Source: JAFGUF01 sp040883315 | GTDB taxonomy: Bacteria; Bacillota; Clostridia; Christensenellales; UMGS416 | Length of the DNA stretch: 64,000 nucleotides | NCBI GenBank assembly: GCA_040883315.1 | Contig: JBFLKU010000016.1 | Location: forward strand, 62,001 to 126,000 | Reading direction: 5' to 3' | In this document: one piece after another, positions 1 to 8,498 of the stretch | Numbering within the stretch: position 1 is the first letter of the stretch | Layout: every line of letters begins with the position of its first letter | Position numbers and translations under genes: made by a program | Notes under the pieces: model-generated | Seen by the model: the letters and a program-made list of their open reading frames with translations, nothing else | What the model was told of the DNA's origin: nothing | Database searches by the model: none

Positions 1-1
1 T

Positions 2-430
2 ATCCCATCCATCATATATAGCTGTTCTTTGCAGTCAGGGCTTGAGATAGCAGAGCATCATAATTCGCCGAGAATAACCAAAGAAAGTGAAATATATCCT
101 TATGGTCAGGAGGCTATATTAGATGATGAAAAGGATTTAGTTATCACAAACATGTTCTCACATCCTGTAATAATAGATTTATATCATGATAATTCAAATA
201 ATTCTCACAAAATTGTATGCCGTATATACTCTGCTGAAAAGATGGAATACACCTATATAAAAAGTGTTATAGAGCAGCACGATACTACATACTATGTGAA
301 AGTATACAGAGTATATGCCAATGACACAGGTGGTGTTTTGTCTAGAACGCTTCTTGCAGAGCAGATATACCCAGTTCCTCCAAGATCAATTAAGCCGGTT
401 ACAGAAGAAAACATTGAACAGAACGAGTAA
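2..430 (+). CDS. VanW family protein, C-terminal part (cut by window edge)
   Basis: The open frame runs from the first bases of the window to a stop at 428-430, so only the C-terminal ~142 residues are present. The opening residues IPSIIYSCSLQSGLEIAEHH match the VanW core that normally follows an invariant Cys-Gln (family pattern CQVSTTLYNAALLAGLEIVER). They are followed by a typical VanW tail with YPYGQEA and a strand-rich region ending in IYSAEKME. VanW proteins are extracytoplasmic, often membrane-anchored, and of unknown biochemical role. The name comes from one vancomycin cluster, but the family is widespread in Clostridia without any link to resistance. The stop lies 44 bases before the Lrp-type gene. 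The start and any signal peptide are outside the window. Confidence 0.75.
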   Translation: MPSIIYSCSLQSGLEIAEHHNSPRITKESEIYPYGQEAILDDEKDLVITNMFSHPVIIDLYHDNSNNSHKIVCRIYSAEKMEYTYIKSVIEQHDTTYYVKVYRVYANDTGGVLSRTLLAEQIYPVPPRSIKPVTEENIEQNE

Positions 431-474
431 TTCGGTTATAATAAGAAAATTATAAAAATTGAAAGGCTGATATT

Positions 475-963
475 ATGAACAAGATAAAAGAAGAAATACT
501 TGAGATTTTGCACGAAGATGCGATGACCCCCACCAGCCAAATAGCGTTGATGCTGGGTATTGAAGAAAGCAAAATAGTAAAATATATTGATGAACTAAAG
601 CAAGACAATATAATAGTTAAATATCACGCCATGATTAACTGGGATAAAACTGACAGCCAAGACGTTGAAGCGATAATCGAAGTAAAAGTTACCCCTCAAA
701 GAGATAGAGGCTTTGAAGATATTGCAAAGCGTATCTATAGATTTGACGAAGTGAAATCTGTATACCTGATGTCAGGAACATATGATTTAATGGTACTGAT
801 ATCAGGAAACAATTTAAAGCAAGTTGCATCTTTCGTTTCAGAGAAGCTTTCCACTTTAGACGGTGTCATGTCTACAGCCACTCACTTTGTACTAAAAAGA
901 TACAAAGAAGACGGCGTAATACTAGATGACAATACTGATGAAAGGCTGGCTGTATCACCTTGA
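475..963 (+). CDS. Lrp/AsnC family transcriptional regulator
   Basis: This 162-residue protein has the usual Lrp/AsnC layout. An N-terminal winged helix-turn-helix covers about residues 3-55 (EILHEDAMTPTSQIALMLGI, then a recognition helix). A C-terminal AsnC-type ligand-binding/oligomerisation domain covers about 65-145 (IIEVKVTPQRDRGFEDIA; VKSVYLMSGTYDLMV). The start is supported by GAAAGG eight to ten bases upstream. Its stop overlaps the start region of an aminotransferase gene, so the two are probably co-translated. Lrp regulators commonly control adjacent amino-acid genes in response to an amino acid, so it may regulate its own operon. The effector cannot be told from sequence. Confidence 0.9.
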   Translation: MNKIKEEILEILHEDAMTPTSQIALMLGIEESKIVKYIDELKQDNIIVKYHAMINWDKTDSQDVEAIIEVKVTPQRDRGFEDIAKRIYRFDEVKSVYLMSGTYDLMVLISGNNLKQVASFVSEKLSTLDGVMSTATHFVLKRYKEDGVILDDNTDERLAVSP

Positions 964-965
964 AC

Positions 966-2147
966 ATGAAACAATATTTGAACGATACTGTAATTAACCT
1001 TCCTCCAAGCGGCATACGAGCCTTTTTTGATATAGTAAGCCAAATGGAAGGTGCCATAAGCCTTGGTGTGGGTGAACCCGATTTCACCACCCCATGGAAT
1101 ATAAGAGAAGCTGCAATCTACTCATTGGAACAGGGTGAAACCCACTATACTTCCAATTGGGGCACATTAGAGCTGAGAGAATATATCTCCAAATACATGA
1201 AAAAAAGATTTGATCTTAGGTACAATCCACAGGATCAGATAGTAATCACTGTTGGTGCAAGCGAAGGAATAGACATTGCTTTGCGTTCAATCGTACGAAT
1301 CGGCGATGAAGTTCTTGTTCCCGAGCCTTCATACGTCAGCTATGCTCCGGGGGTTCTTCTTGCAAATGGCACACCTGTTCCAGTAGTAACAGGTGCAAAA
1401 AACAAATTCAAAATTACGCCAGAAGAACTAGAGGCAGCAATCACACCAAAAACCAGATGTATCATTTTCCCCTATCCAAACAATCCGACCGGCGGAATAA
1501 TGACAAAGGAAGATCTGGATAAGCTAGTGCCTATTTTTGAAAAGCATCCTGAAATAATAATAATCTCAGACGAAATATATGCAGAGCTTACCTATTCAAA
1601 TTCGAGGCATGTATCACTAGCACAGTATGAATCGCTCCATGATAGAGTGATTATACTTTCCGGCTTTTCAAAATCCTACGCCATGACAGGATGGAGACTA
1701 GGCTATGCCTGTGGTCATCCCGAAATAATAGGTGCAATGGTGAAAATCCACCAGTATACAATGCTGTGTGCACCTATAATGTCTCAAAAAGCCGCTGCCG
1801 AAGCACTTCGCCAAGGCTTAAAAGACAATTTTGACAGTGTAGAAAAAATGAAGCGTGCATATAACAGAAGAAGAAGGCTGATAGTAAAAAGATTTAATGA
1901 CATGGGTCTGGATTGTTTCGAGCCCGAAGGGGCATTCTACGTGTTCCCTTCTATTCAAAGCACAGGCTTGAACAGCATGGACTTCTGCCAAGCACTGCTT
2001 AAGAGCCAAAAGGTGGCAGTAGTTCCTGGTACAGCATTTGGTGCATGCGGCGAAGGATTCATTCGCTGCTCATATGCATACTCTGTTGAAAATATTAATG
2101 CTGCGTTATACAGAATAGAAAAATTCTTGGAAGAGATAAAAAAATGA
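966..2147 (+). CDS. PLP-dependent aminotransferase, class I/II
   Basis: Fold-type I aminotransferase of about 393 residues. Seen motifs are YTSNWGTLELRE near the N-terminus, NPTGG (about 173-177), SDEIYAELTY, and the PLP-binding Lys in SGFSKSYAMTGWRLGYA (about residue 236), with a C-terminal FIRCSYA containing the carboxylate-binding Arg. The frame could begin at a TTG at 960, but the ATG at 966 is preferred. Both give nearly the same protein and follow the Lrp gene directly. The family transfers amino groups from aspartate, alanine or aromatic amino acids to 2-oxoglutarate or pyruvate. The exact substrate is not decidable here. The stop overlaps the rhomboid gene by four bases (ATGA), indicating translational coupling. 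Confidence 0.9.
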   Translation: MKQYLNDTVINLPPSGIRAFFDIVSQMEGAISLGVGEPDFTTPWNIREAAIYSLEQGETHYTSNWGTLELREYISKYMKKRFDLRYNPQDQIVITVGASEGIDIALRSIVRIGDEVLVPEPSYVSYAPGVLLANGTPVPVVTGAKNKFKITPEELEAAITPKTRCIIFPYPNNPTGGIMTKEDLDKLVPIFEKHPEIIIISDEIYAELTYSNSRHVSLAQYESLHDRVIILSGFSKSYAMTGWRLGYACGHPEIIGAMVKIHQYTMLCAPIMSQKAAAEALRQGLKDNFDSVEKMKRAYNRRRRLIVKRFNDMGLDCFEPEGAFYVFPSIQSTGLNSMDFCQALLKSQKVAVVPGTAFGACGEGFIRCSYAYSVENINAALYRIEKFLEEIKK

Positions 2148-2854
2148 CAGATAATATTACTCAAGAACCAATCATAGAAAAACCCAAAGTTAAAATATAT
2201 GTAAACAGAAAAAAGCCAATCGTCACATACACACTAATTGCTATATGTGTTGTAGTATTTCTTATTGATCAAACTACTTCTAAAATTCTTTTTGGACGAT
2301 TTGATATCGGGCTTTTGTCTTTTTATGGTATGAAGATCAATGATGCCATATCAGCAGGGCAAGTATGGCGACTAATGACAAGCGTGTTTCTTCACGCTAG
2401 TGTACAACATATAGGTTTTAATATGATCGCTCTATATATTTGGGGCAGATATGCAGAGATGCTATACGGCAGAAAAAACTATTTGTTTATATTCCTGCTG
2501 GCAGGTCTAATGGGCGGACTTGGCTCATATGCATTTTCTTCACCAAACGGTCTAGGTGCATCGGGTGCAATATACGGCGTACTGGGAGCAATATTTTATA
2601 TTTATTTTTATAACAAAGATTTTTTCCTGCAGGTTTTTCGCAAGCAAACCTTTTTGATGGCAGGCATATCTTTGCTATACGGATTCCTTCTGCCAAATGT
2701 AGACAATATGGCCCACCTTTTCGGGCTGGCAGGCGGACTGCTGGCAGCAGGCATATTAGGTCTCCTAAAGCAGGAAGAAAAAAAGAGAACAGCGTTATTT
2801 TTAATTTCTTATATAATTTTAGCAATAATATGCGGAGTGATTGGATATGTTTAA
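2144..2854 (+). CDS. rhomboid family intramembrane serine protease
   Basis: A 236-residue polytopic membrane protein with the rhomboid catalytic signature. The nucleophile is Ser140 in GASGAIYG and the partner His191 lies in AHLFGLAGG. The accessory HASVQHIGFN motif (His84, His89, Asn93) lies in transmembrane segment 2 of the core. A hydrophobic helix at about 27-42 starts the six-helix core, and a last helix at the C-terminus (about 215-234) gives the common 6+1 arrangement. Rhomboids cut transmembrane substrates within the bilayer; the target here is unknown. The gene overlaps the preceding aminotransferase by 4 bases and the following DUF362 gene by 8, so it sits in the middle of a coupled operon. 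Confidence 0.92.
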   Translation: MTDNITQEPIIEKPKVKIYVNRKKPIVTYTLIAICVVVFLIDQTTSKILFGRFDIGLLSFYGMKINDAISAGQVWRLMTSVFLHASVQHIGFNMIALYIWGRYAEMLYGRKNYLFIFLLAGLMGGLGSYAFSSPNGLGASGAIYGVLGAIFYIYFYNKDFFLQVFRKQTFLMAGISLLYGFLLPNVDNMAHLFGLAGGLLAAGILGLLKQEEKKRTALFLISYIILAIICGVIGYV

Positions 2855-3974
2855 ACTAAATGATAATGAAGTTCTGGTTGTGCCATGCAAAAGCTACGAC
2901 AGAGAAGAGATAGCCGAAGCATATAAAAAGATATTTGAATATTTTATAGACAATGAGATAAAAGGCAAATCAGTCTATATTAAGCCAAACATACTAAAAG
3001 GCGACAAACCGGAGCTGGCATCCACTACAAATCCAGAGGTAATATTCCCTGTTGCAAAGCATTTAAGCGAGCTTGGATGCGAAGTGCAATGCGGTGATTC
3101 TCCCAATTTCATTACAGTAAAAAAAGTGATAGATTCAATATATTCATCCACCGGTATTGCAAAGGTGATAGAAGAAGCTGGCTGCAAAATGGACAATTCA
3201 TCAAAAGGCACAACCGTGACGGGCGGCAAATACCTGCCTCAGTTCAAAATACTTACTAATGTTCTGGAGTCTGATATTGTAATAAATATGTCAAAGGCAA
3301 AAACGCATTCATTCACCGGCTATACAGGGGCAGTTAAAAATCTTTTCGGTGTAATACCAGGCCCTATAAAAGGCGAAATGCATTTGTCCAATCCCAACGC
3401 AAGAGCATTCTCCAATGTATTGATTGATATATGCAAAACAGTTGATGCAGATCTTCATATTATAGACGGAATTATCGGCATGGAAGGTCCTGGTCCATCC
3501 TCTGGAACACCAAAGAAAATGGGAGTATTAATTGCCAGCAAAAACCCATATGCTGCTGATGAAGTGGCTGTGGAGCTGATGGGGCTGAACAGAGAAAATA
3601 TTCCACAAATAAATCTAGCCAGAGAGCACGGGCTTACAAAGCCGATAGATGAAATAAAAATAATTGGAGCTGACATAAAAGAAATTAAAAAAGAATATGT
3701 GCCATTCAAAAACGCAGTAGTAAGCGTAGCATCATATTGGAAAGTTCTCGCTTTTCTTCTGCCTAATTCACTATACACAAGGCTGAAAAAAAAGCCATAT
3801 ATACAAAGCAACTGCATAGGCTGCGGTGTGTGTGAGGAGGCCTGCCCTCCTAAGGCAATAAAGATAAAAGATATTGCACAAATAAACTATAATAAATGTA
3901 TCAAATGCTACTGCTGCCAGGAGCTATGCCCAGCTAAGGCTATTATAATAGGAAAAAACGGAAATGAAGACTGA
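2847..3974 (+). CDS. DUF362 domain protein with C-terminal 2x[4Fe-4S] ferredoxin domain
   Basis: The first ~300 residues match DUF362: KPNILKGDKPELASTTNPEV near the start, then a central SKAKTHSFTGYTGAVKNLFG and an aspartate-containing IIDGIIGMEGPGP. The last ~55 residues are a bacterial-type ferredoxin module with two CxxCxxC...CP clusters (CIGCGVCEEACPPKAI and CIKCYCCQELCPAKAI). It is therefore probably a cytosolic iron-sulphur redox protein; the reaction of DUF362 is not established. A TTG at 2841 is in frame, but GGAG at 2833-2836 is correctly spaced for the ATG at 2847. It overlaps both the rhomboid gene and the following cysteine-cluster gene. A second DUF362 protein lies at 60.5 kb with a different C-terminus. 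Confidence 0.88.
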   Translation: MFKLNDNEVLVVPCKSYDREEIAEAYKKIFEYFIDNEIKGKSVYIKPNILKGDKPELASTTNPEVIFPVAKHLSELGCEVQCGDSPNFITVKKVIDSIYSSTGIAKVIEEAGCKMDNSSKGTTVTGGKYLPQFKILTNVLESDIVINMSKAKTHSFTGYTGAVKNLFGVIPGPIKGEMHLSNPNARAFSNVLIDICKTVDADLHIIDGIIGMEGPGPSSGTPKKMGVLIASKNPYAADEVAVELMGLNRENIPQINLAREHGLTKPIDEIKIIGADIKEIKKEYVPFKNAVVSVASYWKVLAFLLPNSLYTRLKKKPYIQSNCIGCGVCEEACPPKAIKIKDIAQINYNKCIKCYCCQELCPAKAIIIGKNGNED

Positions 3975-4449
3975 AAACCTAATTGAAGAGGCGATATCGA
4001 TTATTGGCGATACTACACCTATGAATTTTGACTGCGGCACAATGTGCCAAAGAGCATGCTGCGTATCAGAAGGATATATGATGGTCTTTCCCTATGAAAT
4101 GCCAATGCTTCAAAACAAAAACTACATTTTTAAAAAAGCCGATTTAATTTCCTATGGTAAAATAGATGTTGTGACATGTGATGGCACATGTGACAGAAAT
4201 AGTCGCCCATTTTCATGCAGAATATATCCTCTTGCACCGAAATTCATTGATGATGAAATATTCGTACGTCTGGATGTTCGGGGTCGCCCCACATGCCCCT
4301 TGTGCCACAAAAGCATGAGCTCACTAAATAAAGTATTTATAGAAAAAGTAAAAAAAGCATTTATACACCTTTCCAAAGACAGCGAGATGAAACAATTTCT
4401 TAAAGCCATTTCCAATCATGTGGATATGTATGCTGTCCCCTTTATTTAA
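3964..4449 (+). CDS. YkgJ-like cysteine cluster (zinc/iron-chelating) protein
   Basis: A 161-residue cytosolic protein with a dense N-terminal cysteine cluster (Cys24, Cys28, Cys32, Cys33 in FDCGTMCQRACC), a CDGTCDRNSRPFSCRIYPL segment and a later CPLC. The combination of an N-terminal CxxxC...CC and a downstream RPxxCRxYPL resembles the YkgJ/UPF0153 putative metal-chelating family. Function in this family is unproven. It overlaps the DUF362-ferredoxin gene by 11 bases, which suggests the two proteins work or mature together, possibly around an iron-sulphur centre (inference). An AGGA about ten bases upstream supports the start. It appears to close the operon that begins with the Lrp-type gene; deoD follows after a 66-base gap holding its own likely promoter. 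Confidence 0.7.
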   Translation: MKTENLIEEAISIIGDTTPMNFDCGTMCQRACCVSEGYMMVFPYEMPMLQNKNYIFKKADLISYGKIDVVTCDGTCDRNSRPFSCRIYPLAPKFIDDEIFVRLDVRGRPTCPLCHKSMSSLNKVFIEKVKKAFIHLSKDSEMKQFLKAISNHVDMYAVPFI

Positions 4450-4451
4450 TA

Positions 4452-4480
4452 TTGTTTGATATATGAATGTATGGTAATAT
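4452..4480 (+). promoter_or_regulatory. candidate sigma-A promoter for deoD
   Basis: A TTGTTT (4452-4457) and a TAATAT (4475-4480) are separated by exactly 17 bases. They lie in the gap between the cysteine-cluster gene and deoD, just ahead of the AAGGAGG ribosome site. Assigned by eye only. Confidence 0.45.
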
Positions 4481-4515
4481 TATTTGTAGAATCAATATAA
4501 TTAAGGAGGGATAGT

Positions 4516-5259
4516 ATGGCACATCATACATCTTCAATACCAACACCACATATAGAGGCAAAATGCCCAAGTGAAATAGTAAAAACAGTACTTATGCCCG
4601 GAGATCCACTTCGTGCAAAATTTATCGCAGAAACATTTCTGCAGGATATTAAGTGCTTCAACCAAGTAAGAGGAATGCTGGGCTACACCGGCACATATAA
4701 AGGCGAGCAAGTATCTGTAATGGGCTCTGGAATGGGAATGCCTTCAATTGGTATATATTCATATGAGCTATATAAATTCTACGATGTAGAAAATATTATA
4801 AGAGTAGGCACATGTGGAGCATATTCACCTGATTTAAGTGTATATGACGTAATTTTATGCAAATCAGCATGGAGCCAGTCAACATACGCCGCCACTCAGC
4901 AGGGACTTGCCGAAGAGTTTATTTATCCAAGCGAAAAGATAAATGACGCTGCTATTGAAGTGAGCAAAAACTTAAATATAGATTTGCACCTTGAAAATAT
5001 CCATTCATCAGATGTTTTCTATGCAGAGCCTGAATATGTTAAGCTTCTTTCAGAAACTGTGAAAAAGAAAAATGTGACCGCTGTAGAGATGGAATCATTT
5101 GCACTATTTGCAAATGCAAAAGTTTTAAATAAACATGCAGCATGCATTCTTACAGTTTCAGATTCCATAGCAAAAGGTACAGCAACCTCGTCAGAGGAGC
5201 GTCAAAAAGCCTTTACAACAATGATGGAATTAGCCCTAGAAACTGCTATTAAACTATAG
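4516..5259 (+). CDS. deoD: purine-nucleoside phosphorylase, DeoD type
   Basis: A 247-residue hexameric-type purine nucleoside phosphorylase, which splits purine ribo- and deoxyribonucleosides with phosphate into base and (deoxy)ribose 1-phosphate. Family marks are the N-terminal TPHIEAK, the phosphate-binding PGDPLRAKFIA, the GSGMGMPSIGIYSYEL segment, RVGTCGAY, and the substrate-binding VEMESFALF. The catalytic Asp lies in the C-terminal SDSIAKG. The start is supported by AAGGAGG upstream. The gene is followed after 15 bases by an EFR1-type redox protein, with which it probably shares a transcript. Udk at 45.3 kb, hpt at 25.8 kb and surE at 56.2 kb are the other nucleotide-salvage genes in the window. 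Confidence 0.95.
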   Translation: MAHHTSSIPTPHIEAKCPSEIVKTVLMPGDPLRAKFIAETFLQDIKCFNQVRGMLGYTGTYKGEQVSVMGSGMGMPSIGIYSYELYKFYDVENIIRVGTCGAYSPDLSVYDVILCKSAWSQSTYAATQQGLAEEFIYPSEKINDAAIEVSKNLNIDLHLENIHSSDVFYAEPEYVKLLSETVKKKNVTAVEMESFALFANAKVLNKHAACILTVSDSIAKGTATSSEERQKAFTTMMELALETAIKL

Positions 5260-5274
5260 CATGGGAGCATATAA

Positions 5275-6003
5275 ATGTTAAAAACGGCAATTTGTTATTT
5301 TTCAGGCTCTGGTAATTCATTTGATGTCACCTTAGAGCTTTGCAAATACATCGATGTGGAGTCTATTTTCTATATTCCTAATCTGGATGTTAAAAAGCTG
5401 GATGAATTTGAGGAAGTTATAATTGTATCTCCTATTTATCAATTTAGTATCCCAAAAAACGTTCAGGACTTTATAAGAAAACTAAGTCCAGACTTAAGAT
5501 ATTATGTTGTATTAAACTATGCGGGAATAATAGCCAATGCAGTTCACAAGGTAAAAAAGCTGTTTAACCACTGCCATTTGGAACTTGCGAGTATTCACAC
5601 AGTGATAATGCCCACTACCTTTTCTGTGGCTTTTGTAGAGCCGAATGCGCTGGCAAAAAAAATACTTAATAGTGCAATCAAAAAAAATAGAAAAATCGCA
5701 AACAAAATAATGACAAACGAAAGCAAGAAGGTAAGCTACAAATTCACAGGCAAATTGAAAAGGTTTGTTGGATATAGGCCATTTGCTCACTATTTATCTG
5801 CCGATTCTTCGTGTACACTCTGTCAAAAGTGCGTCAGCTACTGCCCTACTAAAAATATTCATCTTTTCCACGGAGGAATAGATTTCGGAGAGAAGTGCAT
5901 TTCATGTATGGGCTGCTACAATCGATGCGAGCACGTGCTATACAAGGGAAAGAAAAAGAAAACCTACGTTAATCCAAATATAGACTTCAAATTGATGAAA
6001 TAA
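5275..6003 (+). CDS. EFR1-type flavodoxin-ferredoxin fusion protein
   Basis: A 242-residue two-domain redox protein. Residues 1 to about 150 are flavodoxin-like, starting with the FMN phosphate loop FSGSGNSFDV (about 9-18) and VSPIYQFSIPKNVQDFI. The C-terminal ~65 residues carry two iron-sulphur motifs, CTLCQKCVSYCPTKNI and CISCMGCYNRCEHVLY. The second ends in CEH rather than CP, as often seen in EFR1 proteins. Such proteins are presumed cytosolic electron carriers of anaerobes; partners are unknown. GGGAG seven bases before the ATG supports the start. It is the last gene before a strong terminator and the convergent groEL gene. Its co-transcription with deoD has no obvious functional logic. 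Confidence 0.85.
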   Translation: MLKTAICYFSGSGNSFDVTLELCKYIDVESIFYIPNLDVKKLDEFEEVIIVSPIYQFSIPKNVQDFIRKLSPDLRYYVVLNYAGIIANAVHKVKKLFNHCHLELASIHTVIMPTTFSVAFVEPNALAKKILNSAIKKNRKIANKIMTNESKKVSYKFTGKLKRFVGYRPFAHYLSADSSCTLCQKCVSYCPTKNIHLFHGGIDFGEKCISCMGCYNRCEHVLYKGKKKKTYVNPNIDFKLMK

Positions 6004-6032
6004 ATTATAATATGATAAAAGAATTAATTTTA

Positions 6033-6068
6033 AAAGGATAGTCTGTGCAGACTATCCTTTATTTTTAT
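6033..6068 (+). terminator. intrinsic terminator after the EFR1 gene
   Basis: Perfect 13-base inverted repeat (arms 6033-6045 and 6048-6060, AAAGGATAGTCTG) followed by a T-rich tail. It lies between convergent genes and the A-rich flank could also serve groEL on the minus strand. Confidence 0.85.
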
Positions 6069-6090
6069 TATTTCAATTTGCAAAAACGGA

Positions 6091-7725
6091 TTAGTACATT
6101 CCGCCCATTCCACCCATGCCGCCGCCTGCCGGCATTGCTGGCTCTGGCTCAGGAATATCTGTTACTAATGACTCTGTTGTCAGCAGCAGTGCTGAAATTG
6201 ATGCAGCGTTCTGCAGTGCAGAGCGGGTAACCTTTGTCGGGTCTATAATTCCCTTTTCTACCATATCGCCAAATTCATCGTTAAGTGCATCATATCCGTA
6301 TGAAGGATTAGATTCGTTCTTGATGCGTTCGGCTATAACGGCTCCGTCAACACCTGCGTTGATTGCTATTTGGCGTACAGGCTCTTCCAGTGCACGTGCT
6401 ACTATTTTCAATCCTGTTTTATAGTCGCCTTCTGCTTTTTCGATTTTTTCCTTAATGTCGCCAATAGCTCCCATCAGTGCCACTCCGCCGCCCGGAACAA
6501 TTCCTTCTTCCACAGCTGCACGTGTTGCTGCCAATGCGTCTTCTATGCGCAGCTTGCGTTCTTTCATTTCCACTTCTGTTGCAGCTCCAACATTGATGAC
6601 TGCTACGCCTCCGGATAGCTTTGCAAGTCTCTCCTGCAGCTTTTCTCTGTCGTAGTCTGATGTTGTATCAGCAATTTGGCTTTTGATAGAATTAATTCTA
6701 GCAATAATTTCCTCTTTGCTTCCTGCACCCTCAACGATTGTGGTGTTTTCTTTGTCTATCTTTATTTGGCGTGCTTTGCCAAGCATGTCCAGAGTAGTTT
6801 CTTTTATATCAAGTCCCAGCTCTTCAGATATCACTTGTGCACCTGTCAATATTGCTATATCTTGCAGCATTGCTTTGCGTCTGTCGCCAAAGCCAGGGGC
6901 TTTAACTGCTACACAATTGAATGTTCCGCGAAGTTTATTTACAACCAATGTTGCCAATGCTTCGCCTTCGATATCCTCAGCGATTATTAATAGCTTTTTA
7001 CCAGCTTGAACAATTTGCTCTAGCAGCGGTAAAATCTCTTGTATGCTTGCTATCTTGTTTTCAGTTACCAGTATCAATGCATCTTCTAAAACAGCTTCCA
7101 TCTTGTCAGTATCAGTCACCATATATGGTGATGCATATCCTCTGTCAAATTGCATACCTTCTACTATTGTAAGCTCTGTTTCCATTGTGCGGGATTCTTC
7201 AACAGTGATTACGCCGTCGTTGCCCACTTTTTTCATTGCTTCGGAAATAAGAACACCTACTTGATCGTCATTTGCTGATATAGCAGCTATTTGAGCAATC
7301 TCTTTTTCATTATCTACAGGTTGGCTTATTTTCTTTAATGATTCCACTGCTATTTTCACAGCATCTTCAATACCCTTTTTCAAAATCATTGGGTTTGCAC
7401 CGGCTGCCAGGTTTCTGATGCCTTCTCTTATCATAGCCTGTGCCAAAAGTGTGGCTGTGGTTGTTCCATCGCCAGCTACATCATTTGTTTTCATAGATAC
7501 TTCTTTAACCAGCTGTGCCCCCATGTTTTCAAATGGATCCTCTAGCTCGATTTCTTTTGCGATTGTTACACCGTCATTTGTGATAAGCGGTGCACCGAAT
7601 TTTTTGTCCAGCACTACATTGCGTCCCTTTGGACCAAGTGTCAGCTTCACTGTATTAGCCAGAGCGTTTACCCCAGCTTCTAATGATGCTCTTGCATCTT
7701 CTGAATATTTAATTTGTTTTGCCAT
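6091..7725 (-). CDS. groL: chaperonin GroEL (Hsp60)
   Basis: A 544-residue type I chaperonin subunit that forms the double-ring cage for ATP-driven folding of cytosolic proteins together with GroES. The sequence is canonical: an equatorial start with SEDARASLEAGVNALANTVKLTLGPKGRN, the ATP-site motif GDGTTTATLLAQ, an apical domain in the middle, and the diagnostic C-terminal Gly-Gly-Met tail (GGGMGGMGGMY). Length is usual for the family. It follows groES by only 9 bases, with a purine-rich ribosome site in the gap, and shares the CIRCE-controlled transcript. No second chaperonin gene and no hrcA gene lie in the window. Confidence 0.98.
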   Translation of the reverse strand: MAKQIKYSEDARASLEAGVNALANTVKLTLGPKGRNVVLDKKFGAPLITNDGVTIAKEIELEDPFENMGAQLVKEVSMKTNDVAGDGTTTATLLAQAMIREGIRNLAAGANPMILKKGIEDAVKIAVESLKKISQPVDNEKEIAQIAAISANDDQVGVLISEAMKKVGNDGVITVEESRTMETELTIVEGMQFDRGYASPYMVTDTDKMEAVLEDALILVTENKIASIQEILPLLEQIVQAGKKLLIIAEDIEGEALATLVVNKLRGTFNCVAVKAPGFGDRRKAMLQDIAILTGAQVISEELGLDIKETTLDMLGKARQIKIDKENTTIVEGAGSKEEIIARINSIKSQIADTTSDYDREKLQERLAKLSGGVAVINVGAATEVEMKERKLRIEDALAATRAAVEEGIVPGGGVALMGAIGDIKEKIEKAEGDYKTGLKIVARALEEPVRQIAINAGVDGAVIAERIKNESNPSYGYDALNDEFGDMVEKGIIDPTKVTRSALQNAASISALLLTTESLVTDIPEPEPAMPAGGGMGGMGGMY

Positions 7726-7734
7726 GTCTGCCTC

Positions 7735-8019
7735 CTACTCTGCGACTGCCAATATATCGCCTTGACGAACGATAATTAGTGTCTCACCGTCGATTTTTAC
7801 TTCTGTACCAGCGTATTTAGAATAGATTACTTTATCGCCAGCTTTCACTTCCATTTTCACTTCATTGCCGTCTACCATGCCGCCTGGTCCCACTGAAACA
7901 ACCACGGCCAGTTGTGGCTTTTCTTTTGCAGCACCTGGTAGTACTATTCCACTGGCAGTTGTCTCTTCGCTTTCTACGCTTTTCAGTACAACTCTGTCAC
8001 CTAATGGTTTTATTGTCAT
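7735..8019 (-). CDS. groS: co-chaperonin GroES (Hsp10)
   Basis: A 94-residue GroES subunit, which caps the GroEL ring. It has IKPLGDRVVLK at the N-terminus, the mobile loop region TTASGIVLPGAAKEKPQ, and a conserved YSKYAGTEVKIDGETLIIVRQGDILA end. Three consecutive possible starts exist (TTG, ATG, ATG). GGAGG at 8026-8030 abuts the TTG, lies three bases from the first ATG and six from the second. The second ATG (8019) is therefore chosen, giving the usual family length. It is the first gene of the groES-groEL operon, downstream of a CIRCE element. Confidence 0.96.
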   Translation of the reverse strand: MTIKPLGDRVVLKSVESEETTASGIVLPGAAKEKPQLAVVVSVGPGGMVDGNEVKMEVKAGDKVIYSKYAGTEVKIDGETLIIVRQGDILAVAE

Positions 8020-8053
8020 CATCAACCTCCTGAATGAATAATTTAATATTTTG

Positions 8054-8080
8054 TTAGCACTCCACTCTATTGAGTGCTAG
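8054..8080 (-). promoter_or_regulatory. CIRCE operator (HrcA-binding site)
   Basis: TTAGCACTC, nine bases, GAGTGCTAG: this matches the CIRCE consensus (TTAGCACTC-N9-GAGTGCTAA) at 17 of 18 arm positions. It lies 35 bases upstream of the groES start. CIRCE is the binding site of the HrcA heat-shock repressor, so groES-groEL should be de-repressed by heat. Confidence 0.97.
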
Positions 8081-8089
8081 GCTATTATT

Positions 8090-8118
8090 ATAATATATAA
8101 TCTCAACTAAAAAATCAA
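8090..8118 (-). promoter_or_regulatory. candidate sigma-A promoter of groES-groEL
   Basis: On the minus strand TTGATT (8113-8118) and TATTAT (8090-8095) are 17 bases apart and lie just upstream of the CIRCE element, the expected arrangement. A TATAAT three bases further in is an alternative -10. Confidence 0.5.
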
Positions 8119-8205
8119 GTACTTTATTAAAAAAATACTCATTTAATTGATAAAATATTTTTTTCTCTGAAATAAATTTTATTCTTGGGCTTTTATAGGA
8201 AAATG

Positions 8206-8496
8206 CTATATTTCATAGTCAACGCAGGTACGCTCTATTCGAATGCCTTTGCAGAATTCTGAAGCCTTTTGATGCTCAGGATGATTTTTATACTTTTCCA
8301 AGTCTTCCATGGATTTAAACTCTGAAACCAATACCATATCATAATTCCCTTGGTTCAGATTCACTTCCATGCCCACCTCCATATGCTTTACTTCTTCTAT
8401 AATCGGGGGTAGATCCATCAGCATTTTTTTAAAGGTATTCATATTCTCTAGTTTGTTTTCATCTTTAAACTTCCACATGACTATGTGCATTATCAT
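8206..8496 (-). CDS. Dabb family (stress-responsive alpha/beta barrel) protein
   Basis: A 96-residue protein matching the Dabb domain, a dimeric alpha+beta barrel related to plant stress proteins and some small enzymes. Visible marks are HIVMWKFKDE at the start, a long helix, GNYDMVLVSEFKSMEDLEKY and the HPEHQK motif near residue 75. No catalytic role can be assigned. AAAGGAG about eight bases upstream supports the start at 8496; an internal ATG two codons later is possible. It begins two bases after the stop of the Ppx/GppA gene, so it is co-transcribed with it. Confidence 0.85.
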   Translation of the reverse strand: MIMHIVMWKFKDENKLENMNTFKKMLMDLPPIIEEVKHMEVGMEVNLNQGNYDMVLVSEFKSMEDLEKYKNHPEHQKASEFCKGIRIERTCVDYEI

Positions 8497-8498
8497 AA

